This document shows, piece after piece, positions 1 to 8,566 of a DNA stretch of 34,221 nucleotides (within the stretch, counting starts at the first letter, position 1; every line of letters starts with the position of its first letter). The stretch covers positions 1 through 34,221 of the forward strand of contig JAOUMR010000029.1 of NCBI GenBank assembly GCA_029881435.1. The letters are read 5' to 3'. The stretch is from Nitrospira sp. (lineage in GTDB: Bacteria; Nitrospirota; Nitrospiria; Nitrospirales; Nitrospiraceae). The position numbers and the translations under genes are program-made. The notes beneath the pieces are model-generated. The model searched no databases. It saw nothing but the letters and a program-made list of their open reading frames with translations, and was not told the DNA's origin.

Positions 1-131
1 TGGCCAGGAGTGCCGAGGGCCATTGGGTGAAATTATGCGGGGCGGCACAGATGGCCAAGCTCATGCACGGCGTGCCGTTCAAAAACGGAGTTGAAGTCCA
101 GAAGGAGAGCCGTCAGGAAATCGCCGCTTGA
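1..131 (+). CDS. C-terminal end of an unrecognised protein (partial)
   Basis: An open frame enters from the left edge (codons in phase from base 3) and ends at TGA 129-131. The visible 42 residues end in VQKESRQEIAA and contain one tryptophan and one cysteine. I do not recognise the family from this fragment. It runs toward the next gene, which is on the opposite strand, so the two genes converge with only about 25 bases between their stops. The frame could be non-coding, since only a short stretch is visible. Confidence 0.4.
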   Translation, partial: ARSAEGHWVKLCGAAQMAKLMHGVPFKNGVEVQKESRQEIAA

Positions 132-156
132 TCAGATCGGCATACACAACATTTGA

Positions 157-414
157 CTATTTCTCCTCTGCCGGCCACAATTGTATCGTTAGCATGGCCA
201 CCCCTGGGTTCGAATAAAGACACGTGAGTTGCTCCGTGTCACCACCCGGGTGTTCGGTGCTTGGTCGGATAACCCGACTGGCGCCTTGAATGTCCAGAAC
301 ATCGCAGGCGCGAACATCTTGCCCTGCCCATCCCTGCGGCACCCCCTCAGCGACACTGGTCACCAGTGCCAAGACTAGCAGGGACACTCTAAGCTTTGCG
401 TAAGGAAGGGTCAT
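157..414 (-). CDS. Small secreted protein with signal peptide
   Basis: This is an 85-residue protein. Its ATG is preceded by a good GGAGG ribosome site about 8 bases upstream. Residues 1-25 form a basic then hydrophobic signal peptide (LLVLALVTSVAEG), so export to the periplasm is likely. The mature part has two cysteines in a pattern (ACDVL...LTCLY) reminiscent of small DUF3558-like or periplasmic sensor-type proteins, in which Cys-X-Leu opens the domain and a second Cys sits before an aromatic. The protein is shorter than those families usually are, so it may be a truncated member. No specific function can be assigned. It stands alone upstream of a toxin-antitoxin pair on the same strand, separated by over 200 bases. 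Confidence 0.55.
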   Translation of the reverse strand: MTLPYAKLRVSLLVLALVTSVAEGVPQGWAGQDVRACDVLDIQGASRVIRPSTEHPGGDTEQLTCLYSNPGVAMLTIQLWPAEEK

Positions 415-646
415 GTGACGATCCTCCGGTTAACGTTGATTGAATTTCTTCACCAATGGCAGGCCATATCGTGCATTGCAAGAGCCGGTTCGATTCTCGC
501 CGGAACCAAAGAATGCTAATAGAAATATCCAAATCCTCGAAAGTCAGGAGCCATCTGACAACAGGACCTTGGGGGCCTGGGTTTGTCTGACTGAGGCGAC
601 GGCCATTGCCCAAACATGTGGTAGGACAGGGTTTCTGTTTCCGCGT

Positions 647-1081
647 TTAGAGGGTGCGAACTTCGAGGTCGTCCAGGTGAAAACTCAGAAAGTCCCGCGA
701 GTTGAAAGTGAGTAAGGTATTCACTCGTGCGGCTCTCGCGCAAGCTGCGATCACCCAATCATAGGTCCGACCGCCAGCTATGTCATGGTCGGCGGCCTCT
801 CGGAGCAGCGGCCGAAAGGCTTTGTTGTCCAAGCCCGCGAGTGTTCCTTCGGTGAGAAAGCTGGTCTCGATCAGAGCGATCGTGTCCCGCGGCGACAGTC
901 GATGGGGCGGCGGGAGTCTGGTGAGTACTGCGTAGGCCTCGATCAGGGCTGGCGTGGCGATGACCAGAGATTCCCGCTCCGTAAGTCGGCGTTCCATTTC
1001 CGTAATGGCTCGCTCATGGTGCTCGTGCCACGTACACACAGTGGCGACCATGACGCTAGTGTCGGGGAGAAAGCTACCCAT
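647..1081 (-). CDS. vapC: VapC-like PIN-domain toxin
   Basis: This 144-residue protein has the layout of a PIN-domain ribonuclease, the toxin of type II VapBC-like modules. Putative Mg2+-binding acidic residues are Asp7 (PDTSVMVA), Glu48 (TPALIEAYAVL), Asp108 (YDWVIAACA) and the terminal NSRDF motif near residue 130. Family members cleave tRNA or rRNA when freed from the antitoxin; that activity is known for the family and not shown here. The gene starts 6 bases after the stop of an AbrB-type antitoxin on the same strand and has no obvious Shine-Dalgarno site of its own, which suggests translational coupling. The length is typical and all expected acidic positions appear intact, so it is probably functional. 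Confidence 0.9.
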   Translation of the reverse strand: MGSFLPDTSVMVATVCTWHEHHERAITEMERRLTERESLVIATPALIEAYAVLTRLPPPHRLSPRDTIALIETSFLTEGTLAGLDNKAFRPLLREAADHDIAGGRTYDWVIAACARAARVNTLLTFNSRDFLSFHLDDLEVRTL

Positions 1082-1087
1082 ACGGGG

Positions 1088-1351
1088 CTAGGAGGAGGCG
1101 GCTCTGTCGCGGGTGAGCTGTAGTCTTGTCCGCTCGATGGTCTCGCTCGTGAGTGGCTGAATCGGCTGATCCGGTATCGCGACAAGAAACCGGCCGCGTT
1201 TCTTTAGCTTGACGGGAAGCGGTGCGGGCTCAATTTCAATGAGTCCCTGCCGCCAGCGGATCTCCAGCTCGTTGCCTGGCTGTAGTCCTGCTTCCCGCCG
1301 CAGTTCTTTGGGAATCACCAAACGACCGGCAGAATCAATGGTTGTCTTCAT
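1088..1351 (-). CDS. vapB: AbrB/MazE-type antitoxin of the adjacent PIN toxin
   Basis: This protein has 87 residues if translation starts at the ATG at 1351; an in-frame ATG 45 bases upstream is also possible but lies beyond the operator-like palindrome. The N-terminus (MKTTIDSAGRLVIPKELR) is the classic swapped-hairpin SpoVT-AbrB DNA-binding fold, with the conserved GRLVIPKELR strand and a following G-L-x-P-G-x-x-L-E stretch. The C-terminal half (about residues 45-87) should wrap around and block the PIN toxin encoded immediately downstream. Autorepression is expected from the family and is supported here by a perfect inverted repeat that overlaps the start codon. Confidence 0.88.
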   Translation of the reverse strand: MKTTIDSAGRLVIPKELRREAGLQPGNELEIRWRQGLIEIEPAPLPVKLKKRGRFLVAIPDQPIQPLTSETIERTRLQLTRDRAASS

Positions 1352-1369
1352 GGTATGAAATATACCATG
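1349..1369. promoter_or_regulatory. Operator-like inverted repeat over the antitoxin start
   Basis: CATGGTAT and ATACCATG form a perfect 8-bp inverted repeat with a 5-base spacer, and the repeat covers the antitoxin ATG. A further half-site-like GTATGATAC copy lies just upstream on the same strand (about 1368-1377). This is the expected place for autoregulatory binding by the AbrB-type antitoxin. The palindrome is seen directly; the binding is inferred. Confidence 0.6.
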
Positions 1370-1524
1370 TATCATACCGTGCTGTAAAATGATCATTAGA
1401 GGCCTCCGCCGTGACTTGTTTGGAGTGACGGTATTGCCAGAACAGCTACCGTGACGGTCAGCCTGTAGAGTATGGGAACGTCAGTGAGCGAGGTCACCTG
1501 CGAGCCGGAATGAATCGCACGGGT

Positions 1525-3387
1525 TTAGGGCGTTTCCGATGCGGCGAGGGAGGGCAGGGTAGTGAGGACGACGTCGGCGGCTTTGTCGTCCGGTTTGAGC
1601 AGCGGAATGATCTGGGGGCGCTGCACTGAGCCAAACTTCGATTTTGACGCCCAGGTGACCTTCTGGCGCACAAATCCACCGATCTCCCCAAGGGTGACCT
1701 TCCCATCGTGGTTAGTATCCGCCTCCCCGCGAAGACCTCGTAGCAAGTAATAGGTAAAGAGCCCGTGGTGGTGACCATCGTCGTCGAGGCCCTTACCGAG
1801 CCCCTCCACCGCGATCAAGCGGATAGCCTTATCACCATGTAAATCCCATTGGGGGGTGACGGTCGTTTTGGGATGGTCTTGTAGCTGGGAGATCTTTCCT
1901 TCGAAGACAAGGATGGCCTGTCGCGGGTTGAGTGTCGCGAAGACCGATTCGAGCGATTTCAACCGGTACAGGGTGGTCGCAGCCTTTGCTCCATCATAGG
2001 GGACCAGCATGATCTCCCCTAACGGAGATACCATGGCGTGACCAGAAAAATAGACAATGACGATTCCATCCTTCGTGGAACGAGTCGGAAGCCATTCACG
2101 GAGTGCCTTCTCGATCTGCGAATAGGTTGCCTTGCGATCCGTCAAGAGAGAAATATTGGACGATGGAACGCCCCCGAGAGTTTGAAAATACTTGGCGACG
2201 GTTTCCGCATCTTGCGACGCATACTTACGGGACTGTATCCGTTGATTGAGATAGGAACTGAGACCGATCGAAATGACAGAGGTCTCTGGTCGTCGCGCGC
2301 CTGACGCTTGTGCTGGAACTTGATCGATATCGTCACGGCTGGATCCCGTGGGGGTAATGGTGAAGGAAAGCGCGTGAGTTCTGGCCGCGGCCCCCCCGCG
2401 CTCCTCCACGGCAACCCGAATCTCGGCGTGCAGTGGCTCGGCGAGCAAGGGCAAACTGGCGAGAAATTCCAGAGATTTCGTTTGGCCTGGTAGCAGAGAC
2501 GGGACCTTCAACGTGGTCGTGGGAAATTGATCGATGATCGCCGAAGTTCCAGCCAGCGACGCCCACGCGTTCTCTATCGAGGTCGTCCCTGTATTAACAA
2601 TGTCCACTCGGATGCGGACATGTTCGCCACCCTCGAACATCAAATCACTGTTTTCATCGAGTAACATGGCCTTAAAGCGAAGGGCAGATAAAGTCGAGGT
2701 CGGAGGATGCTGGTTTTCTACGGTCGTTGAGGCCGAAGGCACAGGCAGGGTATCGGAAGGTGCGGAATTTGGTTCAGATGAACCGAGCGAGCCCTGGCCG
2801 CCTGCAGCCACTCGGGCAATTAAGGCGACACGTGTTGCAACTTCGATGGCGGTGTCCTGGATGAACGGGTCTATGTGATAATTACAATTCTTTCCGAGTT
2901 GCTCCAGCCGTAGGCGTTCCCGTCGAGCGACGGTGATGTCCGATTGTCGGAGTAACGTTCCTGTTCGATCGTAGACGCGAGCAACCGTCGTGAGTTGTAA
3001 GCTGGCAGGAGGCCGGTCGTACAATGCCTCCTTATTCAGGTCGAATGCTGAATCGACAAGATCAACCTGAATGAGATGATCGGGAGAGGGCGTCTCGGCA
3101 TCGTCTTCAGGTAGCACCGTTTTGAACGTTCGCTGAACTCCTTCCCGCATTGCTTCATGGAGGCGATCTCCCAAGGGGATGTCCTGAATCTGTCCACAGG
3201 AGTCGCTGTAACGAATCGTTAAGTCCTTGAGTGATTTGGATACTTCAAGCGTGGCGCTGGAAGAAAGAGGCTCTCCCAGTGGAGGAAACTCCAAATGTTT
3301 GGCACAAGCGGAAAGGAAAAGCAGGGCGCTCCCCAGTCCTGCGCCCGTAACAAAGAGCGTACGGTTGAATGGTTGTTGTGAGATCAC
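1525..3387 (-). CDS. Lipoprotein with CARDB-like and caspase-like (C14) domains, catalytic Cys apparently missing
   Basis: I place the start at GTG 3387, which gives 620 residues beginning with a lipoprotein signal (basic start, FVTGAGLGSALLFLSAC, lipobox Cys28); the frame stays open further upstream. Residues ~45-200 resemble an envelope-lipoprotein domain, residues ~230-350 look like an immunoglobulin/CARDB-type adhesion fold, and residues ~370-610 form a caspase-like p20/p10 domain. The catalytic-His motif YFSGHAM is present (His450). The strand that normally ends in D-x-C reads AILVFEGKIS (about 488-499), so the catalytic Cys and its Asp appear replaced. An EF-hand-like DTNHDGKVTLGE loop lies at ~556-567, as is common in bacterial metacaspase-like proteins. 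A non-proteolytic (pseudo-enzyme) envelope role is inferred. The gene is divergent from the HtrA protease gene. Confidence 0.75.
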   Translation of the reverse strand: MISQQPFNRTLFVTGAGLGSALLFLSACAKHLEFPPLGEPLSSSATLEVSKSLKDLTIRYSDSCGQIQDIPLGDRLHEAMREGVQRTFKTVLPEDDAETPSPDHLIQVDLVDSAFDLNKEALYDRPPASLQLTTVARVYDRTGTLLRQSDITVARRERLRLEQLGKNCNYHIDPFIQDTAIEVATRVALIARVAAGGQGSLGSSEPNSAPSDTLPVPSASTTVENQHPPTSTLSALRFKAMLLDENSDLMFEGGEHVRIRVDIVNTGTTSIENAWASLAGTSAIIDQFPTTTLKVPSLLPGQTKSLEFLASLPLLAEPLHAEIRVAVEERGGAAARTHALSFTITPTGSSRDDIDQVPAQASGARRPETSVISIGLSSYLNQRIQSRKYASQDAETVAKYFQTLGGVPSSNISLLTDRKATYSQIEKALREWLPTRSTKDGIVIVYFSGHAMVSPLGEIMLVPYDGAKAATTLYRLKSLESVFATLNPRQAILVFEGKISQLQDHPKTTVTPQWDLHGDKAIRLIAVEGLGKGLDDDGHHHGLFTYYLLRGLRGEADTNHDGKVTLGEIGGFVRQKVTWASKSKFGSVQRPQIIPLLKPDDKAADVVLTTLPSLAASETP

Positions 3388-3611
3388 TGGCTCGCCTAGT
3401 TTTTGCGCCAGCAACCGTACGTGATATGAGACTTGAAAGCAACAGTGGCTTGATAGGTCTTTGCGATGAGTCCTCACCTGTATTCTTGGGGAGTTTTCCT
3501 CTTTGAAGCCTGTTGAAAGAGTAGTGTAAGATATATGGTTCGGGGCAGTGTAGGGCCTCATTTCCCATTCGGCCTCTCTCGCAGAGAGCCATACCCTGGA
3601 GGAGTGCAGAT

Positions 3612-5120
3612 ATGCTCAATTGGAGTCAGCAGACGATGAGAGTGCTTGTCGGTTGTGGATTGGTCGGATGTGCTCTTATTGGAAGTGGATGCGCGTCATC
3701 CGTCTCGGCAGCAGGTGTTCCTCCAGTCTGGGCCCAAGGCTTTGCGGACATCGTGAAAAAGACGACCCCAGCTGTCGTCAATATCGCTGTGACTGGCGGA
3801 AAGGAAGGGAGTCGGCGCCGTGGTGGGATTCCTCAGGTGCCTCCTTTCGGGACGCCTCCTCCCGGTGATGAGCCGGGTGACGGAGAGTCTCCGACACCAC
3901 CAAGTCCTCATGGTCCACCCGTCCCCCACGGTCGTCCAGACCAGAGCGCGGGTTCCGGGGTCATTTTGGATGTCAACGGGTATATCGTCACCAATAATCA
4001 TGTGGTCGAAGGAGCGACGCAGATTACCGTGACGCTGAGCGATCGGCGTGAGTATTCGGCAAAAGTGGTCGGCACCGATCCAAAGACCGATTTGGCGGTC
4101 ATCAAGATTGAGGCCAAAGATTTACCCTCGCTCAAGTGGGCAGACTACGAAAACTTACAAGTTGGTGATTTGGTGCTGGCTGTTGGAAGTCCGTTCGGCC
4201 TGAGTTCGACGGTCACGCTCGGTATCATCAGCGCCCTAGGGCGGGGCAATGTGGGAATCGCCGACTATGAAGAATTTATCCAGACTGACGCGGCGATTAA
4301 CCCTGGGAATTCAGGGGGGGCGCTTATCAATATGAACGGCGAGCTGATCGGGATCAACACGGCGATTTTTTCCCGAACCGGTGGCTCGGAAGGAATTGGG
4401 TTTGCGATTCCGAGCAGCATCGCAGTCGATATCGTGGACAGCCTGCAGAAAACGGGAAAGGTCGTCCGTGGGTGGATGGGGGTCGCGATCCAAGAGATAA
4501 CCCCTGCGTTGGCGAAGTCGTTCAAACTCCCAGAGCAACGGAAGGGTGTCTTGATCAGCGACGTCAATGAAAAGGGTCCATCTCACGCAGCAGGAATTAA
4601 ACGGGGCGATGTGGTGGTCGCATTCAATGGCAAAGAGGTGCAGAGTGTCAGTCAGCTGCGGAATCTGGTGGCGAGAACCATGGTGGGTAAGGATGCACAG
4701 GTTAAGGTGGTACGCGAAGGCACGGAACAGCTGATCGCGGTGAAGGTCGCGGAACGTCCGTCGGACGAAATGCTGGCGAAGAGAGAACCTGGTCCGCCCA
4801 AGGAGTCCGGAGAAATGATCAAGCCGCCGGACAATGTGTTGGCGTCGTTGCGTGTCCAAGCATTGGACAATGCGCTGATGAGCCAACTTAATATTTCGGC
4901 GAAGACAACCGGGGTCGTCATCACGTCCGTGGAACCTGGTGGAGAGGCGGAGGCGGCCGGGCTTCAGCGCGGTGATGTCCTTCAGGAAGTCAATCATGAG
5001 CCCGTCAAGGCGCTTGCTGATTATCAAAAGGCGGCGGAAAAGATCAAGAAGGGTGAGCCAGCGGTGGTATTCGTCAATCGCCAAGGGAACAGCTTGTATG
5101 TGGCCATCAATCCGAAGTAG
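3612..5120 (+). CDS. degP: DegP/HtrA-family periplasmic serine protease (lipoprotein-like)
   Basis: This 502-residue Do-type protease has a GGAGGAG ribosome site about 7 bases before its ATG. The export signal ends in a lipobox-like LIGSGCAS (Cys27), so membrane anchoring is plausible, which is unusual for soluble DegP. The trypsin-like domain shows the triad His130 (TNNHVVEGA), Asp160 (KTDLAVIKI) and Ser234 (NPGNSGGAL). Two PDZ domains follow (about 285-375 and 405-500), with the RGDVVVAFNG and RGDVLQEVN loops. A Pro/Gly-rich insert (about 64-112) lies where DegP proteins carry the LA loop. The family degrades or refolds misfolded envelope proteins. The gene is divergent from the caspase-like lipoprotein and lies upstream of tatC. 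Confidence 0.95.
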   Translation: MLNWSQQTMRVLVGCGLVGCALIGSGCASSVSAAGVPPVWAQGFADIVKKTTPAVVNIAVTGGKEGSRRRGGIPQVPPFGTPPPGDEPGDGESPTPPSPHGPPVPHGRPDQSAGSGVILDVNGYIVTNNHVVEGATQITVTLSDRREYSAKVVGTDPKTDLAVIKIEAKDLPSLKWADYENLQVGDLVLAVGSPFGLSSTVTLGIISALGRGNVGIADYEEFIQTDAAINPGNSGGALINMNGELIGINTAIFSRTGGSEGIGFAIPSSIAVDIVDSLQKTGKVVRGWMGVAIQEITPALAKSFKLPEQRKGVLISDVNEKGPSHAAGIKRGDVVVAFNGKEVQSVSQLRNLVARTMVGKDAQVKVVREGTEQLIAVKVAERPSDEMLAKREPGPPKESGEMIKPPDNVLASLRVQALDNALMSQLNISAKTTGVVITSVEPGGEAEAAGLQRGDVLQEVNHEPVKALADYQKAAEKIKKGEPAVVFVNRQGNSLYVAINPK

Positions 5121-5143
5121 GAAGCACGGGGGGATCTGTTGAG

Positions 5144-5196
5144 CTGTCGATCTGTTGATCGACGGAAGCCCGATCCTCAGAGCATCGGATCGACAG
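5144..5196. repeat. Nested inverted repeats between degP and tatC
   Basis: CTGTCGATC at 5144-5152 can pair with GATCGACAG at 5188-5196 (9 bp). Its inner GTCGATC can instead pair with GATCGAC at 5157-5163 in a tight 7-bp hairpin with a TGTT loop. A further short pairing (CCGAT/ATCGG, about 5170-5187) fits inside the long form. No T-run follows, so this is not a typical terminator. It could be an RNA structure or processing site between the two genes. Confidence 0.45.
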
Positions 5197-5218
5197 ATTC
5201 TCAAACTTACGAGGCTGT

Positions 5219-6154
5219 GTGCTGAACAAGGTGAACCGGTGGCTGCAAGATTCGATCTTCAAGCCCCTGGAAGATAAAAAGATGCCGGTCATGGAGCACC
5301 TGGTGGAGTTCCAGGTGCGGCTGACCCGTGCGGTGATCGTATTGACGGTCATTTTCATGGGGACATTTTTTTATGCGGACGCCTTAGTGAAATGGTTGCG
5401 TGTTCCACTCCAGAACATGTTTGTGCCGCGCGATCTCTCGTGGGAGCCCACCGATCTGCCGACCGTGCCGTTTGTCTTTCTCGCCCCGGCGGAGGCGCTG
5501 TGGCAGAACGTCAAGGTGGCAGGGCTCTGTGCGATCGTGGTGGCCATGCCTTATTTGCTGTATGAAATTTGGAAATTCGTTGTGCCTGGGCTGCACGTCC
5601 AAGAGCGGCGATTTGTCGGGCCTTTTGTGGGTGTCAGCGCGGTGGCCTTCTATGCCGGTGCAGGGTTTTCATATTTTTTTGTCTTGCCGTTCGCTTTAAA
5701 TTTTTTGATTGCGTATGGCGTGAACGCTGGATTTGTGCCTCAGATTTCGATTGCGCAGTATGTCGGATTCGCCCTCTGGTTTCTGATGGTCTTTGGGCTG
5801 ACCTTTGAGGTGCCGTTGGCGCTCACGCTTATGGCCAAGCTTGGATGGGTCGATGCGCCGTTCTTGATTCAGTACTGGAAGTGGGCGTTGTTGGGATCAT
5901 TTGTGATTGCCGCAATTCTGACTCCGACACCTGATCCATTTAATCAAACGCTCATGGCCGGTCCCATGTTCCTATTGTATTGGGTCGGCATCTTTGGCGC
6001 GAAACTGTTTGGTAAGAAAACATCGTCGGACACGAGTCAATCTACCGTTCCGACTGTGGCGATGGCGGGAGCAGGCGGGAGCGCTTCGGGAGTGTCGATG
6101 GGGAAATCCTCAGATGATGAGTATGTAGGCGTTCCCGGAGGACGACGACACTAA
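5219..6154 (+). CDS. tatC: Twin-arginine translocase subunit TatC
   Basis: This 311-residue polytopic protein starts at GTG. It carries the TatC signature MPVMEHLVEFQVRLTR (about residues 21-36), including the conserved Glu and Arg that contact twin-arginine signal peptides, followed by six hydrophobic segments. TatC is the receptor of the Tat system that exports folded, often cofactor-loaded proteins; this fits the molybdenum-cofactor genes a little downstream. The hydrophilic C-terminal extension of about 45 residues (Ser/Thr/Gly-rich, ending GGRRH) is longer than in model TatC proteins and appears disordered. No tatA or tatB gene lies beside it in this window. Confidence 0.95.
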   Translation: MLNKVNRWLQDSIFKPLEDKKMPVMEHLVEFQVRLTRAVIVLTVIFMGTFFYADALVKWLRVPLQNMFVPRDLSWEPTDLPTVPFVFLAPAEALWQNVKVAGLCAIVVAMPYLLYEIWKFVVPGLHVQERRFVGPFVGVSAVAFYAGAGFSYFFVLPFALNFLIAYGVNAGFVPQISIAQYVGFALWFLMVFGLTFEVPLALTLMAKLGWVDAPFLIQYWKWALLGSFVIAAILTPTPDPFNQTLMAGPMFLLYWVGIFGAKLFGKKTSSDTSQSTVPTVAMAGAGGSASGVSMGKSSDDEYVGVPGGRRH

Positions 6155-6209
6155 ACGACGCTCATTCTGATTCTGGCGTCGGACAGTCAGGTGGACGAAA
6201 AGGGGGCCC

Positions 6210-7175
6210 ATGGGACGTGAGCTTAACATCATCAGCGATGGCAGTGACGATGCCTGCACCTATATGTGGGCCTGTGCCATCTGCGATGAGACTGAACGGT
6301 GCCAAAAGGACAAGGAAGGGCATAGCCGTTGGTTGGTCGCGAAGCGGATGGAACGGATCGAATACAAAGTGCTTATCATGAGCAATAAGGGCGGCGTGGG
6401 AAAGAGTACCTGTACGACGAACATTGCCGTCAGCCTTGCGCTTAAGGGGTGGCACGTGGGGATCTGTGACATGGATATTCATGGTCCCAACATCCCCAAA
6501 ATGGTCGGCGCTGAAGGCCAGAAGCTCAAGGTCAGCACGTCCGGCGGGATCATTCCCTTCCAAGCCTATAACCTAAAGATCGCCTCGATGTCGTTTCTGT
6601 TACAGAACTCCGATGATCCCATCATCTGGCGTGATGCCTACAAGTATGAATTCATCAACCAATTGCTGGGTGGGGTAGATTGGCAAGACCTGAATTTTCT
6701 CCTCATCGATCTTCCGCCCGGGACCGGCAATGAATCGGTCACGACCATCGACTTGCTCGGCAATGTCAGCGGTGCGGTCATCGTCACAACCCCACAAGAG
6801 GTGGCCCTTCTTGATTCGCGGAAGTCGGTCACCTTTTGTAAGGACAGTGAAGTGCCGATCGTCGGCATTGTGGAAAACATGAGCGGATTGGAATGCCCTC
6901 ACTGTCACACACAGATCGATGTGTTCAGACAGGGAGGAGGAGAAGCCTCTGCCTTGGATATGGGAGTTCCGTTCTTGGGACGAATCCCGCTTGATCCGGA
7001 TGTGGTCACGCAGTCGGATCTGGGTGAGCCCTTCGCCCTGTTCAATTCGGATTCCCCGACGGCCGAAGCCTACCACCGTATCGCGAATCAAATTGAATCA
7101 TTCTGTAAGAAGAGCGGATCATTGTTGAAAGTCGGGCGACCCACAGCCGGGCCGATCAAGGGAGTGAGTCCATGA
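6210..7175 (+). CDS. Mrp/Nbp35-type Fe-S cluster carrier ATPase
   Basis: This 321-residue P-loop ATPase of the MinD/Mrp family has a deviant Walker A SNKGGVGKST (about 58-67), a DMDIHGPNIPKM switch region and the LLIDLPPGTGNE Walker B segment. A C-x-x-C pair (ECPHC) sits near residue 231, the bridging cluster site of Mrp/Nbp35 dimers. The N-terminal extension carries C22-x2-C25-x5-C31 plus C16, similar to the N-terminal [4Fe-4S] site of eukaryotic Nbp35 and absent from most bacterial Mrp. Expected role: holding and delivering Fe-S clusters to apo-proteins. Its stop overlaps the moeA start (ATGA), implying coupled expression with molybdopterin synthesis. Confidence 0.9.
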   Translation: MGRELNIISDGSDDACTYMWACAICDETERCQKDKEGHSRWLVAKRMERIEYKVLIMSNKGGVGKSTCTTNIAVSLALKGWHVGICDMDIHGPNIPKMVGAEGQKLKVSTSGGIIPFQAYNLKIASMSFLLQNSDDPIIWRDAYKYEFINQLLGGVDWQDLNFLLIDLPPGTGNESVTTIDLLGNVSGAVIVTTPQEVALLDSRKSVTFCKDSEVPIVGIVENMSGLECPHCHTQIDVFRQGGGEASALDMGVPFLGRIPLDPDVVTQSDLGEPFALFNSDSPTAEAYHRIANQIESFCKKSGSLLKVGRPTAGPIKGVSP

Positions 7176-8470
7176 AGGCCGCCGATGCCATGACCGGATT
7201 GACCCAACTCCACGAGGCGCAGCAGGTGGTGCTTGATGCCGCGACGGTATTGGGAGTGGAGAAGCTCTCGATCCTTGAGGTCCTGGGGCGCGTGTTGGCT
7301 GAGGACATCGTCGCGGGGCGAGACAATCCTCCCTGGGACAATTCGGCGATGGATGGGTTTGCGGTTAGGTGGGAGGATATTAAGCAGGAGCACACGATTC
7401 AGAAACCGGTGTCCCTCGTGGTGGTCGAGGATGTTCCCGCCGGGACGATGCCGTCGAAGGAGGTGGGCTCTGGTCAAGCGATCCGTATCATGACCGGGGC
7501 GCCGATTCCTCGAGGGGCGGATACAGTGCTGAAGGTTGAGGATACCGACCATTCGCCTGATTCGGTCCGTGTGTTGAAGGCAGAACCAAAGGGAGCCAAC
7601 ATCAGGCCACAAGGTGAGGATGTCAAAAAAGGGGATTGTATGATCGCCAGAGGGACCAGACTGCGTCCCAGCGAGGCTGGGATGTTGGCGATTTTGGCGA
7701 AGTCATTCGTGTTCGTGTACCAGCGGCCGCGCGTGGCGATCCTTTCGACGGGTGATGAGTTGGCGGACCTGGACGAACGGTACAGTGAGGAGAAGATCAT
7801 CAATTCGAACAGCTACGGAATTGCTGCGGCAGTTCAGGAATCCGGGGGCATTCCATTGTTACTCGGCATCGCTCGTGACACCCCCGCAGCGCTCAAGGAA
7901 AAGATCTCACATGGATTGAACGCTGATATTCTTGTCTTGTCTGGCGGCGTCTCGATGGGTGATTACGACTTCACGAAGGCCGTCTTTCGTGAACTAGGCG
8001 CCGAGATGAATTTTTGGAAACTTGCCATCCGGCCCGGTCAGCCGCTGGCCTTCGGTAAAATTCAGAAGACACTTGCGTTTGGTCTTCCTGGCAATCCGGT
8101 TTCGTCGATGGTAACCTTCGAGCAGTTGGTGCGTCCGGCATTGCTGAAAATGAGCGGCTGCCGAAGCTATGGACGCCCGCTTGTGCAGGCGGTGTTTCAG
8201 GAAACCTTTTCCAAACGTGGCGATCGGCGGCATTTTTTGCGTGGTATCCTCACTCGAGAAGCAGGTGTCTTCAAAGTCCGTACGACTGGAGACCAAGGGT
8301 CCGGTATTCTCACGTCGATGGTGAAAGCCAACTGTCTCATCGATGTGCCTGTCACCGTCGAGCGCTTGAAGCCTGGTGATGAAGTTGTGGTTCAGCTGTT
8401 GACCGGCGAGGCGTGGCCTACCATGACCGAGCCGGCGCAGGCCGGGCCGCACCGCCTCTCTTGTTGTTAG
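7172..8470 (+). CDS. moeA: Molybdopterin molybdenumtransferase MoeA
   Basis: This is a 432-residue MoeA. The N-terminal part contains DNPPWDNSAMDGFAVRW (about 51-67), the typical D-N-S-x-M-D-G-[FY]-A motif, followed by the MTGAPIPRGADTVL segment and the MPT-binding domain with ILVLSGGVSMGDYDF and LPGNPVSS. MoeA inserts molybdate into adenylylated molybdopterin to make molybdenum cofactor. It overlaps the upstream Mrp gene by 4 bases (ATGA). The last 17 or so residues (ending HRLSCC) extend beyond the usual beta-barrel domain IV and end in two cysteines, an oddity of unknown meaning. MobB follows about 100 bases downstream. Confidence 0.96.
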   Translation: MKAADAMTGLTQLHEAQQVVLDAATVLGVEKLSILEVLGRVLAEDIVAGRDNPPWDNSAMDGFAVRWEDIKQEHTIQKPVSLVVVEDVPAGTMPSKEVGSGQAIRIMTGAPIPRGADTVLKVEDTDHSPDSVRVLKAEPKGANIRPQGEDVKKGDCMIARGTRLRPSEAGMLAILAKSFVFVYQRPRVAILSTGDELADLDERYSEEKIINSNSYGIAAAVQESGGIPLLLGIARDTPAALKEKISHGLNADILVLSGGVSMGDYDFTKAVFRELGAEMNFWKLAIRPGQPLAFGKIQKTLAFGLPGNPVSSMVTFEQLVRPALLKMSGCRSYGRPLVQAVFQETFSKRGDRRHFLRGILTREAGVFKVRTTGDQGSGILTSMVKANCLIDVPVTVERLKPGDEVVVQLLTGEAWPTMTEPAQAGPHRLSCC

Positions 8471-8566
8471 AAAGGACGATCACTAGTCGTTGTTGGTGAC
8501 GTTGACGAGGCCTAGAATCTATCCCGGCTTCGCGATGACTGGGTTGATCGGTGATGATGTAGTCCC

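Noticed and set aside
486-530. GGTTCGATTC stretch resembling the T-arm of a tRNA
   Set aside because: The flanking bases do not form the 5-bp T-stem and no acceptor, D or anticodon arm can be found nearby.
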